NCBI RefSeq assembly: GCF_900104065.1
Contig: NZ_FNLC01000001.1
Location: 1,178,001 to 1,242,000 of the forward strand
DNA from: Natronobacterium texcoconense
Lineage (GTDB): Archaea > Halobacteriota > Halobacteria > Halobacteriales > Natrialbaceae
Length of the DNA: 64,000 nt
Direction: 5' to 3'
The notes beneath the pieces are model-generated. The model was not told the origin of the DNA. It did no database searches and saw nothing but the letters and a program-made list of their open reading frames with translations. Of this stretch, positions 17,246 to 25,776 are shown piece after piece. Each line of letters starts with the position of its first letter. Position 1 is the stretch's first letter. Position numbers and translations under genes: made by a program.

Positions 17246-18622
17246 ATGAGTGACGATCGTCCGGACCGTGACGATCCGTTCCACCCTCTCGGGGAGGCCG
17301 CAGAGGAGGACTTCGAGCGAATGCTCGAGGAGACCGAGTACGACGCGGAACTCGGGATGGAAATGGCCAGAGACGCCTTGCGGCTGACGAAAGGCGAGAT
17401 CGGCGAGGAGGAGTTCTACGATCGGTACCACGAGGACGTGATCGAGGAGTTCGGCGAGGACGAACGGCCGATGGCTGCGGAGATCGAGGCGGCGCGAGCG
17501 GAAGACGGGGAGGGTGCGGTCTCCGAGGCGCTCTCGACGCTCGGCGTCGGCAGCGAGTCGCGGCGCGATGTGATGAAGAAGATGGGCGCGGGGGCCGGTG
17601 TCGTCGGCCTCGGTGCGTTCGGTGCGAGTCAGGGACCGGACGGGACCGACCCGGCCGCTGCGCAGGACGAACAGGAAGACGCGGAAGACGGCGATGGCGT
17701 CCAGTGGGGAATGACTCTCGACCTCGAGACCTGCGACGGCTGTCTTTCCTGTGTCGTCGCCTGTAACGCGGAGCACAACTGGAACGAGGGGGCAAACTGG
17801 ATGTACATCCTCGCCTACGACGACGGGATCGTCGAGTCCCCGGACACCGACGAGTTCGACGACTTCCGCGAGTTCAACTACCTCATCCGGCCCTGTCAGC
17901 ACTGTACGGACGCCCCGTGTGAGAAGGTGTGTCCGACGACGGCCCGTCACACCCGCGACGAAGGTGGGCTGGTGTTGACGGATTACGACGTCTGTATCGG
18001 CTGCCGGTACTGTCAGGTTGCCTGTCCGTACGGCGTCAACTACTTCCAGTGGGAGGACCCCCCGGAGGAAGCACAGGAGATGGACGACGACATGATTTAC
18101 GACCAGCGCGACCGGTGGGTCAGCGGTGCCGGACCGCGTGGCGTCATGGAGAAGTGCATCTTCGATCCAGCCCGTCAGGACGGACAGATGGGCGAGGACA
18201 TGGTCGGAACGACGGCCTGTGAGGACGCCTGTCCACCCGGTGCGATCCAGTTCGGCGACATGAACGACCCCGAGAGCGATCCCCAGCAGTACCTCGAGGA
18301 TACCGCGCTCGCACGCGCCCTCGAGCACGATCCCGAGGAGGAAGACCTCCAGGAAGCGATCGAGATACTGCAGGACGAAGACGACGCCGACGAGGAGGAA
18401 CTCGAGGAGGCACGCACGCTCATCGAGAGCGAGTACGGCACCGGCGACTCGCGGTTCAGGCTCCTCGAGGAGTACAACACGAATCCGAACGTGATGTATA
18501 TCGGCAACGAGCCGGGGCCACACGCCGAGCAGGTCGAGGGGCCCGTCGCCTACGATGACGTTGGTATGGTGGACAATCGGAAGAACGTCCTCGACGAGGG
18601 AACGGTCGGCTTCGATCTCTGA
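17246..18622 (+). CDS. Multi-cluster 4Fe-4S electron-transfer protein with internal Tat motif (458 aa)
   Basis: Residues 1-100 form an acidic helical N-terminal domain found on some haloarchaeal ferredoxin subunits. Only then comes a twin-arginine motif, R106-R107 in SRRDVMKKM, followed by a Gly/Ala-rich hydrophobic stretch. The core from 155 resembles DmsB/NrfC/HybA: four cysteine groups C163-166-169-173, C217-220-225-229, C250-253-256-260 and a last set in EKCIFDP and ACEDACPPGA. Such subunits pass electrons between a membrane quinol-oxidising subunit and a molybdopterin enzyme. No catalytic or NrfD-type partner is next to it in this window, so it is an orphan here. The polar section at about 350-395 is an unusual acidic insertion. 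Confidence 0.85.
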   Translation: MSDDRPDRDDPFHPLGEAAEEDFERMLEETEYDAELGMEMARDALRLTKGEIGEEEFYDRYHEDVIEEFGEDERPMAAEIEAARAEDGEGAVSEALSTLGVGSESRRDVMKKMGAGAGVVGLGAFGASQGPDGTDPAAAQDEQEDAEDGDGVQWGMTLDLETCDGCLSCVVACNAEHNWNEGANWMYILAYDDGIVESPDTDEFDDFREFNYLIRPCQHCTDAPCEKVCPTTARHTRDEGGLVLTDYDVCIGCRYCQVACPYGVNYFQWEDPPEEAQEMDDDMIYDQRDRWVSGAGPRGVMEKCIFDPARQDGQMGEDMVGTTACEDACPPGAIQFGDMNDPESDPQQYLEDTALARALEHDPEEEDLQEAIEILQDEDDADEEELEEARTLIESEYGTGDSRFRLLEEYNTNPNVMYIGNEPGPHAEQVEGPVAYDDVGMVDNRKNVLDEGTVGFDL

Positions 18623-19174
18623 GACGGTCCGTTGTAGCAATTTGACGACCCCGGAATAGCTCTCGATCGTCCCGGAAGTGAGTGGTCGTTAAAGTGGCCG
18701 ATATTTGATAGGAACCGCGTGCTGGATACATGGCACGAATGTGGGACGGACTGAGGGAAATCTACAAGTGTTAGTGATCGGTCAATAGGAGATGATCTAC
18801 CACCAAAATCAACTTCCCCTCTCCTCAATCACCGACCAATGATCTTGTCATAGAGCCATACACCTACAAACACAACTGCGAGAAGGAGGAGTATATTGAA
18901 CAATATGACTGTTATTTCCGGAATTCCAGGGAGCTGTAAGGGTGTGGGGTTCACAACTAGAGGTAATATTAGGAAAATGATAGGCTTTGGGGTGTCCTAT
19001 ATACAGGTGTACTGAACGACTATTTCTCCTACTTCGTAGCGAAACAAACAGAGTCGTGTTGCACTTATGCTCTGAATTCAACCGCTAGAACCTATCGTCT
19101 GTCGAGGGTTTCGACGACTGACAGCAGTCCGTATAACTCGAGGCTTTCATAACGGTTCGGCCGAAGAACCGGAT
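18623..19174. other. AT-rich gene-poor region with a possible small membrane ORF or remnant
   Basis: This 550-base stretch is clearly richer in A+T than its surroundings. On the minus strand a frame free of stops from 18996 to 18829 encodes about 55 residues with two hydrophobic segments (PIIFLILPLVV and ITVILFNILLLLAVVFVGVW), ending YDKIIGR. It lacks ATG; a TAG precedes it, and the only usual start is GTG at 18954, which would lose the first segment. It may be a decayed small membrane protein gene. A 14-codon frame at 730-774 of the 18-kb block (18730-18774, plus strand) is not credible. Confidence 0.35.
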
Positions 19175-19372
19175 ATGGATACTCGTGACCGGGTAATCGT
19201 CGGCACGCTCTGGTTTTCCGTCGCTGCAGTGATGGCGCTGACGCTCGAGCCCGCGATTCCGTCGACAGTGAGCGAGGGTGCGCGGCTGTTCGTGGTCGTC
19301 GTTGCGCTGTCTCTCTCCGTCCTCTACATCTTCGATCCCTGGGGGCTGTTGAGTCGACAGCCGTTCCACTGA
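19175..19372 (+). CDS. Small two-helix membrane protein (65 aa)
   Basis: The protein starts MDTRDRVIVG and has two hydrophobic segments: residues 7-24 (VIVGTLWFSVAAVMALTL) and 37-54 (ARLFVVVVALSLSVLYIF), with a short outside loop. It ends near a DPWG turn. The codon use is typical of this genome. Function unknown; such small membrane proteins are common in haloarchaea. It converges on the citramalate synthase gene with a 34-base gap. Confidence 0.65.
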   Translation: MDTRDRVIVGTLWFSVAAVMALTLEPAIPSTVSEGARLFVVVVALSLSVLYIFDPWGLLSRQPFH

Positions 19373-19406
19373 TCGTCTCGGTTACCGCAAAAATACGCCA
19401 GTTAGG

Positions 19407-20939
19407 TCAGTCGTCCGCCAGCGCGAGCGGGTTCTCTTCGGTCGCGAGTAGTCGATCGAGCGCGTCGACCATCGCGTCGACGCTGGCGCGCGTGATGTCG
19501 GCCTCGCTGCGGGCGACCGTTACGGAGCGGTCGTCGCGGACCATCGTCACCTCGACGGTGACGACGGCGTCCGTTCCGCCCGTCACGGCGTCGACGTGGT
19601 AGGACTCGAGTTCGGCGTCGGCGCGCGAACCCAGTGCCTTGCGGATCGCGGAGACGGCCGCGTCGACGGGACCGGAGCCGGTGCCGCTGGCGACGCGCTC
19701 CTCGCCGTCGACTGCGAGGCGGACGCTGGCTGTCGGGACGGGGCCGCCGCTGGTCGCCTGGACGTCGAGCAGTTCGACGACGCGTTCGCGGTCGTCGCCG
19801 GTAACGTCCTCGGCGATGGCGAGCAGATCGGCGTCGGTCACCCGCCGGCCGCGGTCGCCGAGTTCCGTCACACGGGTGGCGATATCGGCGACTTCGTCGT
19901 CGGTCGCCTCGACGCCGTGTTCCTCGAGGGTCGCTTCGACACCTGCCCGGCCGGTGTGTTTCCCGAGTGCGAGTCGGCGCTCGCGTCCGACCGTCTCGGG
20001 CGCGTAGGGTTCGTACATCTTGTCGTCCTTGAGCGTACCGTCCGTGTGGATCCCGCTCTCGTGGGTGAAGGCGTTCTCGCCGATGACGGCCTTGTTCGGC
20101 GGCAACGCAACACCGGTCGCCCGCGAGACGATCTGGGCGAGGTCGTACAGTTCCTCGAGGTCGACCGTCTCGACGTCGTAGACGTGCGAGAGGGCGATCG
20201 CGACCTCCTCGAGCGCGACGTTGCCGGCGCGTTCGCCGAGTCCGTCGACCGTACAGTGAACCAGGTCGGCGCCAGCAGCGACGGCCGCGAGCGCGTTCGC
20301 GACGCCCAGGCCGAGGTCGTCGTGGGTGTGGGCGCTGACCGGTCCGAGTTCTGCGAGTCGCGAGACTGCCTTCGCGGTGTGTTCCGGCCCCGTGTGGCCG
20401 ACGGTGTCGGCGAAACAGAACCGGTCCGCGCCGGCGTCGAGCGAAGTCTCGGCCAGGTCCGCGAGGTAGTCGAGGTCGGCCCGTGAGCCGTCTTCGCCGA
20501 TGACTTCGACCCACAGGTCGTGATCCGTGGCGTACTCGACGAGTTCGGCTGTCGTCGCCAGGTTGTCCTCGCGGGAGGTGCCGACCTTCCCCTCGACGTG
20601 GCGGTCGCTCGAGGGGACGACGACGTGGACGCCGTCGACGTCACACTCGAGCGCGAGGTCGACGTCGCCCGTGAGCCCCCTGCAGAAACTCGTCACGCGG
20701 GCCTCGAGGTCGAGGTCGGTGACCCGCGAGATGGCCTGGCGTTCACCCGCACCGGTGCAGGCGCTGCCGGCCTCGATCGTCGAGACGCCGGCACGCTCGA
20801 GTGCGCGGGCGATCTCGACTTTCTCGTTCGGTGAGAGCGAGACGCCAGGGGCTTGTTCGCCGTCACGAAGCGTCGTATCGAGAAGGCGGACTGTACGGTC
20901 GGATGCTATCGTCTGTTCGGCTGAGTGAGTAACAGGCAA
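19407..20939 (-). CDS. cimA: (R)-citramalate synthase / 2-isopropylmalate synthase family (510 aa)
   Basis: Condenses acetyl-CoA with a 2-oxoacid; CimA uses pyruvate to start the threonine-independent isoleucine route, LeuA uses 2-oxoisovalerate. The HMGL-like barrel begins RLLDTTLRDGEQAPGVSLSPNEK and carries the metal site SAHTHDDLG and the loop ENAFTHESGIHTDG. The C-terminal LeuA allosteric domain spans about 390-505, ending EADITRASVDAMVDALDRLL. The pattern, including IEAGSACTGAGER and LECDVDGVHVVVPSS, is closer to the characterised methanogen CimA than to LeuA as I recall those sequences. The start is uncertain: TTG at 20939 fits the family length; GTG at 21044 would add 35 unconserved residues. 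Confidence 0.87.
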   Translation of the reverse strand: MPVTHSAEQTIASDRTVRLLDTTLRDGEQAPGVSLSPNEKVEIARALERAGVSTIEAGSACTGAGERQAISRVTDLDLEARVTSFCRGLTGDVDLALECDVDGVHVVVPSSDRHVEGKVGTSREDNLATTAELVEYATDHDLWVEVIGEDGSRADLDYLADLAETSLDAGADRFCFADTVGHTGPEHTAKAVSRLAELGPVSAHTHDDLGLGVANALAAVAAGADLVHCTVDGLGERAGNVALEEVAIALSHVYDVETVDLEELYDLAQIVSRATGVALPPNKAVIGENAFTHESGIHTDGTLKDDKMYEPYAPETVGRERRLALGKHTGRAGVEATLEEHGVEATDDEVADIATRVTELGDRGRRVTDADLLAIAEDVTGDDRERVVELLDVQATSGGPVPTASVRLAVDGEERVASGTGSGPVDAAVSAIRKALGSRADAELESYHVDAVTGGTDAVVTVEVTMVRDDRSVTVARSEADITRASVDAMVDALDRLLATEENPLALADD

Positions 20940-21114
20940 GAATGATGAACTGCGACTACGTTCGTCGCGGAATTTCGCGCCCAGCCGGGTCGCCCCGACT
21001 TCCTCTATCCTCGTCAGGCATGGAATCTCGTGCCATCGTACCACGTCCTATTGTAACAGGCCTACTTAACTCCGCCCCTCGAGGCGGAGTTTGCGCCGTC
21101 GTGGTTGCGAGCCG

Positions 21115-21468
21115 TCAGGTTTCCTCGAGGAAGAGTCGATCTCCTTCTTCGACGTCGTCTGCGGCGCCGGCCGGGAGTTCGACGATCGTGTCGGCTTCCG
21201 CACGGGCGAACCCGCGCCATGGCTGGAGGCGTTCGACCCGCGTCACCTCGCGGTCGACGACCCAGACGACGTCGATCGGGAAGAAGACGAATAGCATGTG
21301 GACGTCACGCGACGTCGCACCGTCGAACCGGAAGACGAGTGCCGATCCGTCGGGGAACGACCGGCGGAACATCAACCCGCGAACCTGACTGAGCATCGAC
21401 TCCGCGAGATCGACGCTCGTCGCGAGCACCGACGACCCCTCGCCGGCCGGTTTATGTCGTAATCGCAC
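21115..21468 (-). CDS. DUF192 family protein (117 aa)
   Basis: A compact beta-rich domain with the family pattern SQVRGLMFRRSFPDGSALVF, then DVHMLFVFFPIDVVWVVD and the C-terminal ELPAGAADDVEEGDRL. DUF192 proteins are about 110-150 residues; this one has no signal peptide, so it should be cytoplasmic. Biochemical function is not established. GTG start at 21468. It lies on the same strand as the transducer gene upstream, separated by about 54 bases, so co-transcription is possible. Confidence 0.88.
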   Translation of the reverse strand: MRLRHKPAGEGSSVLATSVDLAESMLSQVRGLMFRRSFPDGSALVFRFDGATSRDVHMLFVFFPIDVVWVVDREVTRVERLQPWRGFARAEADTIVELPAGAADDVEEGDRLFLEET

Positions 21469-21522
21469 GCCCTCGAGTCGGTACCGGGGGGTGAAAAAAC
21501 TCCCGTCCCGTACCGGGGACGC

Positions 21523-23085
21523 TCACGCCATCGCACGATCGATCGTCGCGTTCGGGCCGACGTCGGTCTCGAACCGCTCGAGCGCTTCCGAGAGATCCGT
21601 GGCTCGCTGACCGAGTTCGTCGGCCGAATCCAGGACAGATGCGAGTGCGGAAGTCTGCTGTTCGGCGGCCACGGCGACGGTTTCAGCCTCGCTGCTCGTC
21701 GTCTCCGAGATAGTCGCGACCTCGTCGACGACCGCGACCACTCCCTGGGTCGAGGCCGCCTGCTGTTCGGTCGCCGTCGAAATCTCCTTGACTCCGTCAG
21801 TGGTCTCGGCGGCGTAGTCGGCGATCTCGTCGAGCGAGTCCATCACGTGGGTAACGAGTTCGTCGACGCGGTCGATCTCCTCGCTCGTCCGGTCGACGGC
21901 CGTCGCCGACCGGTCGGTCTGGGACTGGACCGCCTCGAGCTGGGCGCTGATCTGTCTGGCGGCCTCCTTGACGTCCTGGGAGAGTTCCTTGACCTCGGCT
22001 GCGACGGTGCTGAACCCACCTGTGTCGCTCCCGCCCGCGGAGCGCGAGGCCTCGATGTTGGCGTTCAGCGCCAGCATGTTCGTCTGTTCGGCGATTTCCG
22101 TGATCGTCTCGGTCAGGTCGTCGATCCGGTCGACCTGCGTCCGAAGGTCGTCGAACTCTTCGACCGCAGAGCGATACTCCGACTCGAGGTCGTCACAGGC
22201 CTCGATCGCCGCCCACGCTGCCGCACGGCCCTCACGGGTCGTTCGCGTCGTCCGTTCCGCGAGATCGACGACGTCGTTCGAGGAAGCGGCGATCCGTTCG
22301 GTCGTCGTCGAGAGCGTGTCCATCCGGGAGTCGACCAGTTGCAGGGCCTGGTACTGCCGTTCCGCTCCCTCGGAGATCTCCTGAATCGAGTCGCTGACCT
22401 CTCGGCTCGAGGTCCTGACGTCCTCGCTCGAGTCGGTGACGCCCGTACTCGCGGCCACGACGTCGGTCGCGAATCCGTCGAGGCGAGCGATCGTCGCCTC
22501 CATTTCGGCAACCATTCCGTTGAATTCCTCGGCGATCGACGTCATCGCCTCGTGCTCGCCCTGTGGCTCCATACGAGCGGTCAGGTCACCGCTTGCGGCC
22601 GACTGGATCACCCGACTGTACTCGGCTGCCGTCCGTTCCAGTCGCTGGTTGCTTCGCTCGAGCGCGTCTCGTTCGGCCTGCAACGCCGCCCGCTGGCGCT
22701 CGGTTTTCTGGATCCGCTTTTCGAACCCGTCACACGTCGCGTCGATGCCGTCGTAGAGTCGGCCGACTGCGTCGATCCGCTCCGACTCGAGGTCGATCCC
22801 TGAGTCGTCGTCTCTTTCCTCGAGTTCGTGGGTGAGACGGTCTATCGATTTCGCCGTGTTGTGAGCGAGAAGCGCCCCGACGAGTCCGGTCGCGAGTGCG
22901 CCACCGCCGATAGCGACGAGCCCGTACGTCGTCGCGGTGGCCGGTTCGATGCCGTCGACGGCGACGGCACCGACGAGGCCGGCGGTTCCGAGGGCGAACG
23001 TCGCCAGAGAGAGTACGATGGCGAACTTGAGCGCGTATCTGCGCCTGACGAACTGTGGGACGAGACGTCGAAGCTTCCCGATCAT
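21523..23085 (-). CDS. Methyl-accepting chemotaxis-type transducer (Htr) (520 aa)
   Basis: Two transmembrane segments near the N-terminus (residues about 19-39 and 51-72) enclose almost no outside loop, so it has no extracellular sensor domain. A HAMP-like and coiled-coil region follows, then the MCP signalling rod whose hairpin tip reads EIAEQTNMLALNANIEASRSAGG and GGFSTVAAEVKELSQ. The tip matches the CheA/CheW-binding region of transducers, with methylation helices on both sides. Input may come from the membrane state or a partner protein. ATG at 23085 (MIGKLRRLVPQF) is chosen over an upstream in-frame start because the earlier residues look non-coding. Confidence 0.9.
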   Translation of the reverse strand: MIGKLRRLVPQFVRRRYALKFAIVLSLATFALGTAGLVGAVAVDGIEPATATTYGLVAIGGGALATGLVGALLAHNTAKSIDRLTHELEERDDDSGIDLESERIDAVGRLYDGIDATCDGFEKRIQKTERQRAALQAERDALERSNQRLERTAAEYSRVIQSAASGDLTARMEPQGEHEAMTSIAEEFNGMVAEMEATIARLDGFATDVVAASTGVTDSSEDVRTSSREVSDSIQEISEGAERQYQALQLVDSRMDTLSTTTERIAASSNDVVDLAERTTRTTREGRAAAWAAIEACDDLESEYRSAVEEFDDLRTQVDRIDDLTETITEIAEQTNMLALNANIEASRSAGGSDTGGFSTVAAEVKELSQDVKEAARQISAQLEAVQSQTDRSATAVDRTSEEIDRVDELVTHVMDSLDEIADYAAETTDGVKEISTATEQQAASTQGVVAVVDEVATISETTSSEAETVAVAAEQQTSALASVLDSADELGQRATDLSEALERFETDVGPNATIDRAMA

Positions 23086-23219
23086 GATCCAGGATGTATG
23101 TCCCCTCCCACCGAGTTTCCAAAACCTTTTCTTTAAAATCAACTACTATTCTAGAGTACGTATCGGTCTGCTGTAGGGTCGGTGCATTCAACACGGTCCA
23201 GTCCATACTGGGGGCCGAT

Positions 23220-23756
23220 ATGGAGAAGACGCCCCAGGGAACGTCGGTCGGCGTCGACGACCCCTACGAGTTCGCGGGCGTCTGTGACTACCTCACCGGA
23301 GAGGGACAGTGTCGCTACGCCCTCGAGCAGTACGGACACGACCCGGAGTTCGCTCGCGAACGCGCACAGGAGGAGTACGAGTGTCCGGTCGTCGACCCCG
23401 AACGTGAGGAGACCTGGGCCGACTGTCCGCACTTTCGGTCTCGCAACCGCGACCGCGAGTGCGTCCGCTGTGGCCTGGAGGAGAAGCGGATGGCCCACGA
23501 CGACGAGCGGCCGCTGCTCGAGGAACACCACCTCTCGTACGCTCGCGACGGCGAGGAACTCTCCCACGAGATCACGGTCTACCTCTGTCGGTGGTGCCAT
23601 TCGAAGGTCCACAACTCCTGGGCACGGATCACGGACGACGCCTCGCCCGAACCGGCAGCCATCGCGGAACTCGAGGGGCGACGGAGTCGTGAACAGGAGG
23701 AACTGGGGTTTTCGTCGGCCGCGGATCGGTACGATCCAGAAGCGAGCGACGAGTAG
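23220..23756 (+). CDS. HNH-like zinc protein of haloarchaea (178 aa)
   Basis: The ATG at 23220 (MEKTPQGTS) is chosen; the longer frame overlaps the promoter of the transducer. Several Cys/His groups are visible: C-x5-C early in VCDYLTGEGQC, DCPHF, CVRCGLEEKR, then EEHHLSYARDG and LCRWCHSKVHNSW. The last pair resembles the beta-beta-alpha metal core of HNH proteins (HH ... C-x2-C-H-x3-H), and the CVRCG group may bind a structural zinc. The nuclease activity is unproven. The gene is divergent from the transducer. Confidence 0.7.
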   Translation: MEKTPQGTSVGVDDPYEFAGVCDYLTGEGQCRYALEQYGHDPEFARERAQEEYECPVVDPEREETWADCPHFRSRNRDRECVRCGLEEKRMAHDDERPLLEEHHLSYARDGEELSHEITVYLCRWCHSKVHNSWARITDDASPEPAAIAELEGRRSREQEELGFSSAADRYDPEASDE

Positions 23757-23813
23757 TCGATCACATGCGTTCGTCGGGGAGTTGTTTAACCGCTCAGCTA
23801 CCGAACGCTCGCC

Positions 23814-24932
23814 GTGTCCCAGGTACTCGTCTACGGTTCGTACGGCTTCGTCGGCGACCTGATCGTCCGGGAGGCGATCGACCGCGGACTCGAGGTCGTC
23901 CTCGCCGGCCGCGACCCCGAAGCCGTCGCCGAACAGGTCGAGGAACTCGAGGTGCCGGGTCGACGGTTCGCGCTGGACGACCCGGACGTCGTCGCCGAAG
24001 CGATCGACGGCGCGGATGTCGACTGCGTGTTGAACTGTGCGGGCCCGTTTTCGAATACCGCGGAACCGCTCGTCGAGGGCTGTCTGCGGACGGGGACGGA
24101 CTACGTCGACATCACTGGCGAGATTCCGGTCATCGAATCGATCGCGGATCGCGATAGCGAGGCGGAAAACGCCGACATCACGCTGTTGCCTGCCGTCGGT
24201 TTCTCCGTGGTGGCGATGGACTGTCTCGCGGCCCACCTCGCGGACCGACTCCCCGAGGCTGATGCGCTCGCACTCGGTGTCGACTCGCTGCGTCCGCCGT
24301 CGATCGGTACGGTCCGGACGGTCATCGAGGGTGCCGAAGACGGCGGTGCAGTCTACCGGGACGGCACGCTCGAGCACGTTCCCGCCGCGTGGCGAACGCG
24401 GCGCATCGACTTCGGTCGCGGTACCAGACCTGCAGTGACGATGCCGACGGGCGACGTCTCGACGGCTCACTACACGACGGGTGTACCGAACGTGACCGTC
24501 TACGCGCTCATGCCCCAGCCTGCAAGAGCGGCACTGAAAGCACACCGGTACCTCGCGCCGATAGTCGCTTCGAGGCCGATCCAGGAGACGCTAAAGACGC
24601 TCGCAGGCTACGTCCGTGAGGGGCCGTCCCCGTGGTCGCGAAAGCTCGGATCGACCTACGTCTGGGGCGAAGCAACGGTCGACAGCACAGACGACGAAAC
24701 ACCCGACAGACAGGCCGTCTCCCGGCTGAAGACACCTGACGCCTACGTCGTGACCGTAAACGGTGCCGTCGAAGCGACCGAGCGCGTCCTCGAGAGCGAG
24801 GCCGAAAGCGGATTCCAGACGCCCGCTGGCACGTTCGGGTCCGGATTCGTCCTCGACCTCGAGGGCGTCGAGGGCTACTTCGACGAGACGACGCCCGAGT
24901 CGGGGACACGAGTGGTCGACGTCCCGTCGTAG
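23814..24932 (+). CDS. Saccharopine dehydrogenase-like / trans-acting enoyl reductase family protein (372 aa)
   Basis: The N-terminal Rossmann fold starts VLVYGSYGFVGDLIVREA with the glycine-rich NADP motif, followed by LAGRDPEAV. The mid region NCAGPFSNTAEPLVEGCLRTGTDYVDITGE is the hallmark of the saccharopine dehydrogenase NADP-binding family used by lipid-linked reductases. Haloarchaeal members may reduce isoprenoid or other lipid precursors, but no substrate is shown. GTG start at 23814. A Pro/Arg-rich hinge near 240-270 includes a weakly hydrophobic stretch that could touch the membrane. Confidence 0.83.
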   Translation: MSQVLVYGSYGFVGDLIVREAIDRGLEVVLAGRDPEAVAEQVEELEVPGRRFALDDPDVVAEAIDGADVDCVLNCAGPFSNTAEPLVEGCLRTGTDYVDITGEIPVIESIADRDSEAENADITLLPAVGFSVVAMDCLAAHLADRLPEADALALGVDSLRPPSIGTVRTVIEGAEDGGAVYRDGTLEHVPAAWRTRRIDFGRGTRPAVTMPTGDVSTAHYTTGVPNVTVYALMPQPARAALKAHRYLAPIVASRPIQETLKTLAGYVREGPSPWSRKLGSTYVWGEATVDSTDDETPDRQAVSRLKTPDAYVVTVNGAVEATERVLESEAESGFQTPAGTFGSGFVLDLEGVEGYFDETTPESGTRVVDVPS

Positions 24933-25000
24933 GCAACGGCCGGGCGCTTCCTGCTGGTGCAGGCAACGAGCGTTTCGTCCGGCGGCCACGTGTCCGAGAC

Positions 25001-25432
25001 ATGGGTACTATGTTCACCGAGGAAGACATCGGCAAGACGGTCGAGGACTCGAACGGAGCGGCGCTCGGCGTCGTCGCGTCCGTCGACGACGGCATCGCGA
25101 TGGTCGAACCGGATCCCGGAGCCATCGACTCAATCAAGGCGGCACTCGGCTGGGAGAGCGATCCCGACGAGGTGTTCCCGGTCGAACCCGGCTCCGTGGA
25201 CGTGATCGGCGGCGAAACTGTGCGTCTCGAGGGTGACGGAGCCGACCGAACCGAAGACGACGTACGAATGGCCGATGGGAACGAGAACGGAGCGAAACGC
25301 GGAGGTGCGACTCGAGACCAGTCGCAGGTCGAGGGAGAAGCCGGCAGTGACCGCCACCAGGATAACGCGGACGCACCGCCGGAGGGCGATCGGACGATGA
25401 CGACCGACCGCGGGAGAAAAGACGACCGGTAG
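25001..25432 (+). CDS. PRC-barrel-like protein with disordered acidic tail (143 aa)
   Basis: Residues 4-75 form a small beta barrel: FTEEDIGKTVEDSNGAALGVVASVDDGIAMV has the order of a PRC-barrel domain, seen in RNA maturation and photosynthetic reaction centre proteins. The rest (80-143) is polar and rich in Asp, Gly, Arg and Gln, probably disordered. A second in-frame ATG at 25010 (MFTEEDIG) is equally likely as the start. Function unknown. Confidence 0.7.
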   Translation: MGTMFTEEDIGKTVEDSNGAALGVVASVDDGIAMVEPDPGAIDSIKAALGWESDPDEVFPVEPGSVDVIGGETVRLEGDGADRTEDDVRMADGNENGAKRGGATRDQSQVEGEAGSDRHQDNADAPPEGDRTMTTDRGRKDDR

Positions 25433-25461
25433 CGGTCACAGCATATCGTTCGCGGTGTCTG

Positions 25462-25665
25462 TCAGTCGATAATGTCGCCGACGCGTCGCGGTTCGCCCTG
25501 CAGGTTCGGCTGTTCGGCGACGATCTTCAGCACCTCGTGGTCGGTGACGTCGTAGTAGGTCTTCTCCGTTGCCTCTTCGATGAGTTCTCGCTCGAGTCGG
25601 AACTCGGTACCTTCGTAGACGACGTCGACACCCTCGTCGTCGAACGCAAGTGTAGTCATGCCCAT
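25462..25665 (-). CDS. Small conserved haloarchaeal protein (67 aa)
   Basis: The sequence MTTLAFDDEGVDVVYEG, then FRLERELIEEATEKTYYDVTDHEVLKIV, and the end GEPRRVGDIID is compact and mixed alpha/beta, with codon use typical of real genes. I recognise it as a widely conserved short haloarchaeal protein (DUF5800-like, from memory), function unknown. Two ATGs two codons apart (25665 and 25659) could be the start. It is divergent from the bactofilin-like gene. Confidence 0.72.
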   Translation of the reverse strand: MGMTTLAFDDEGVDVVYEGTEFRLERELIEEATEKTYYDVTDHEVLKIVAEQPNLQGEPRRVGDIID

Positions 25666-25743
25666 CCGTATGAGCCGAGATAGTAAAAACGGGCCGGACT
25701 CGCGCGATGATATCCGTCCGCCGTCCGTCAGACGACGCGCGAG

Positions 25744-25751
25744 GTTTATTA
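25744..25751 (+). promoter_or_regulatory. TATA box for the bactofilin-like gene
   Basis: GTTTATTAAC is centred about 29 bases before the GTG at 25777, the usual spacing for a leaderless haloarchaeal transcript. This supports 25777 rather than the upstream TTG at 25765 as the start. Confidence 0.55.
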
Positions 25752-25776
25752 ACGAAGGAACGCATTGGATGGAAGT

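Noticed and set aside
17129-18640. 503-codon frame antisense to the Fe-S gene
   Set aside because: No domain, and the sense frame has intact ferredoxin cysteine motifs.
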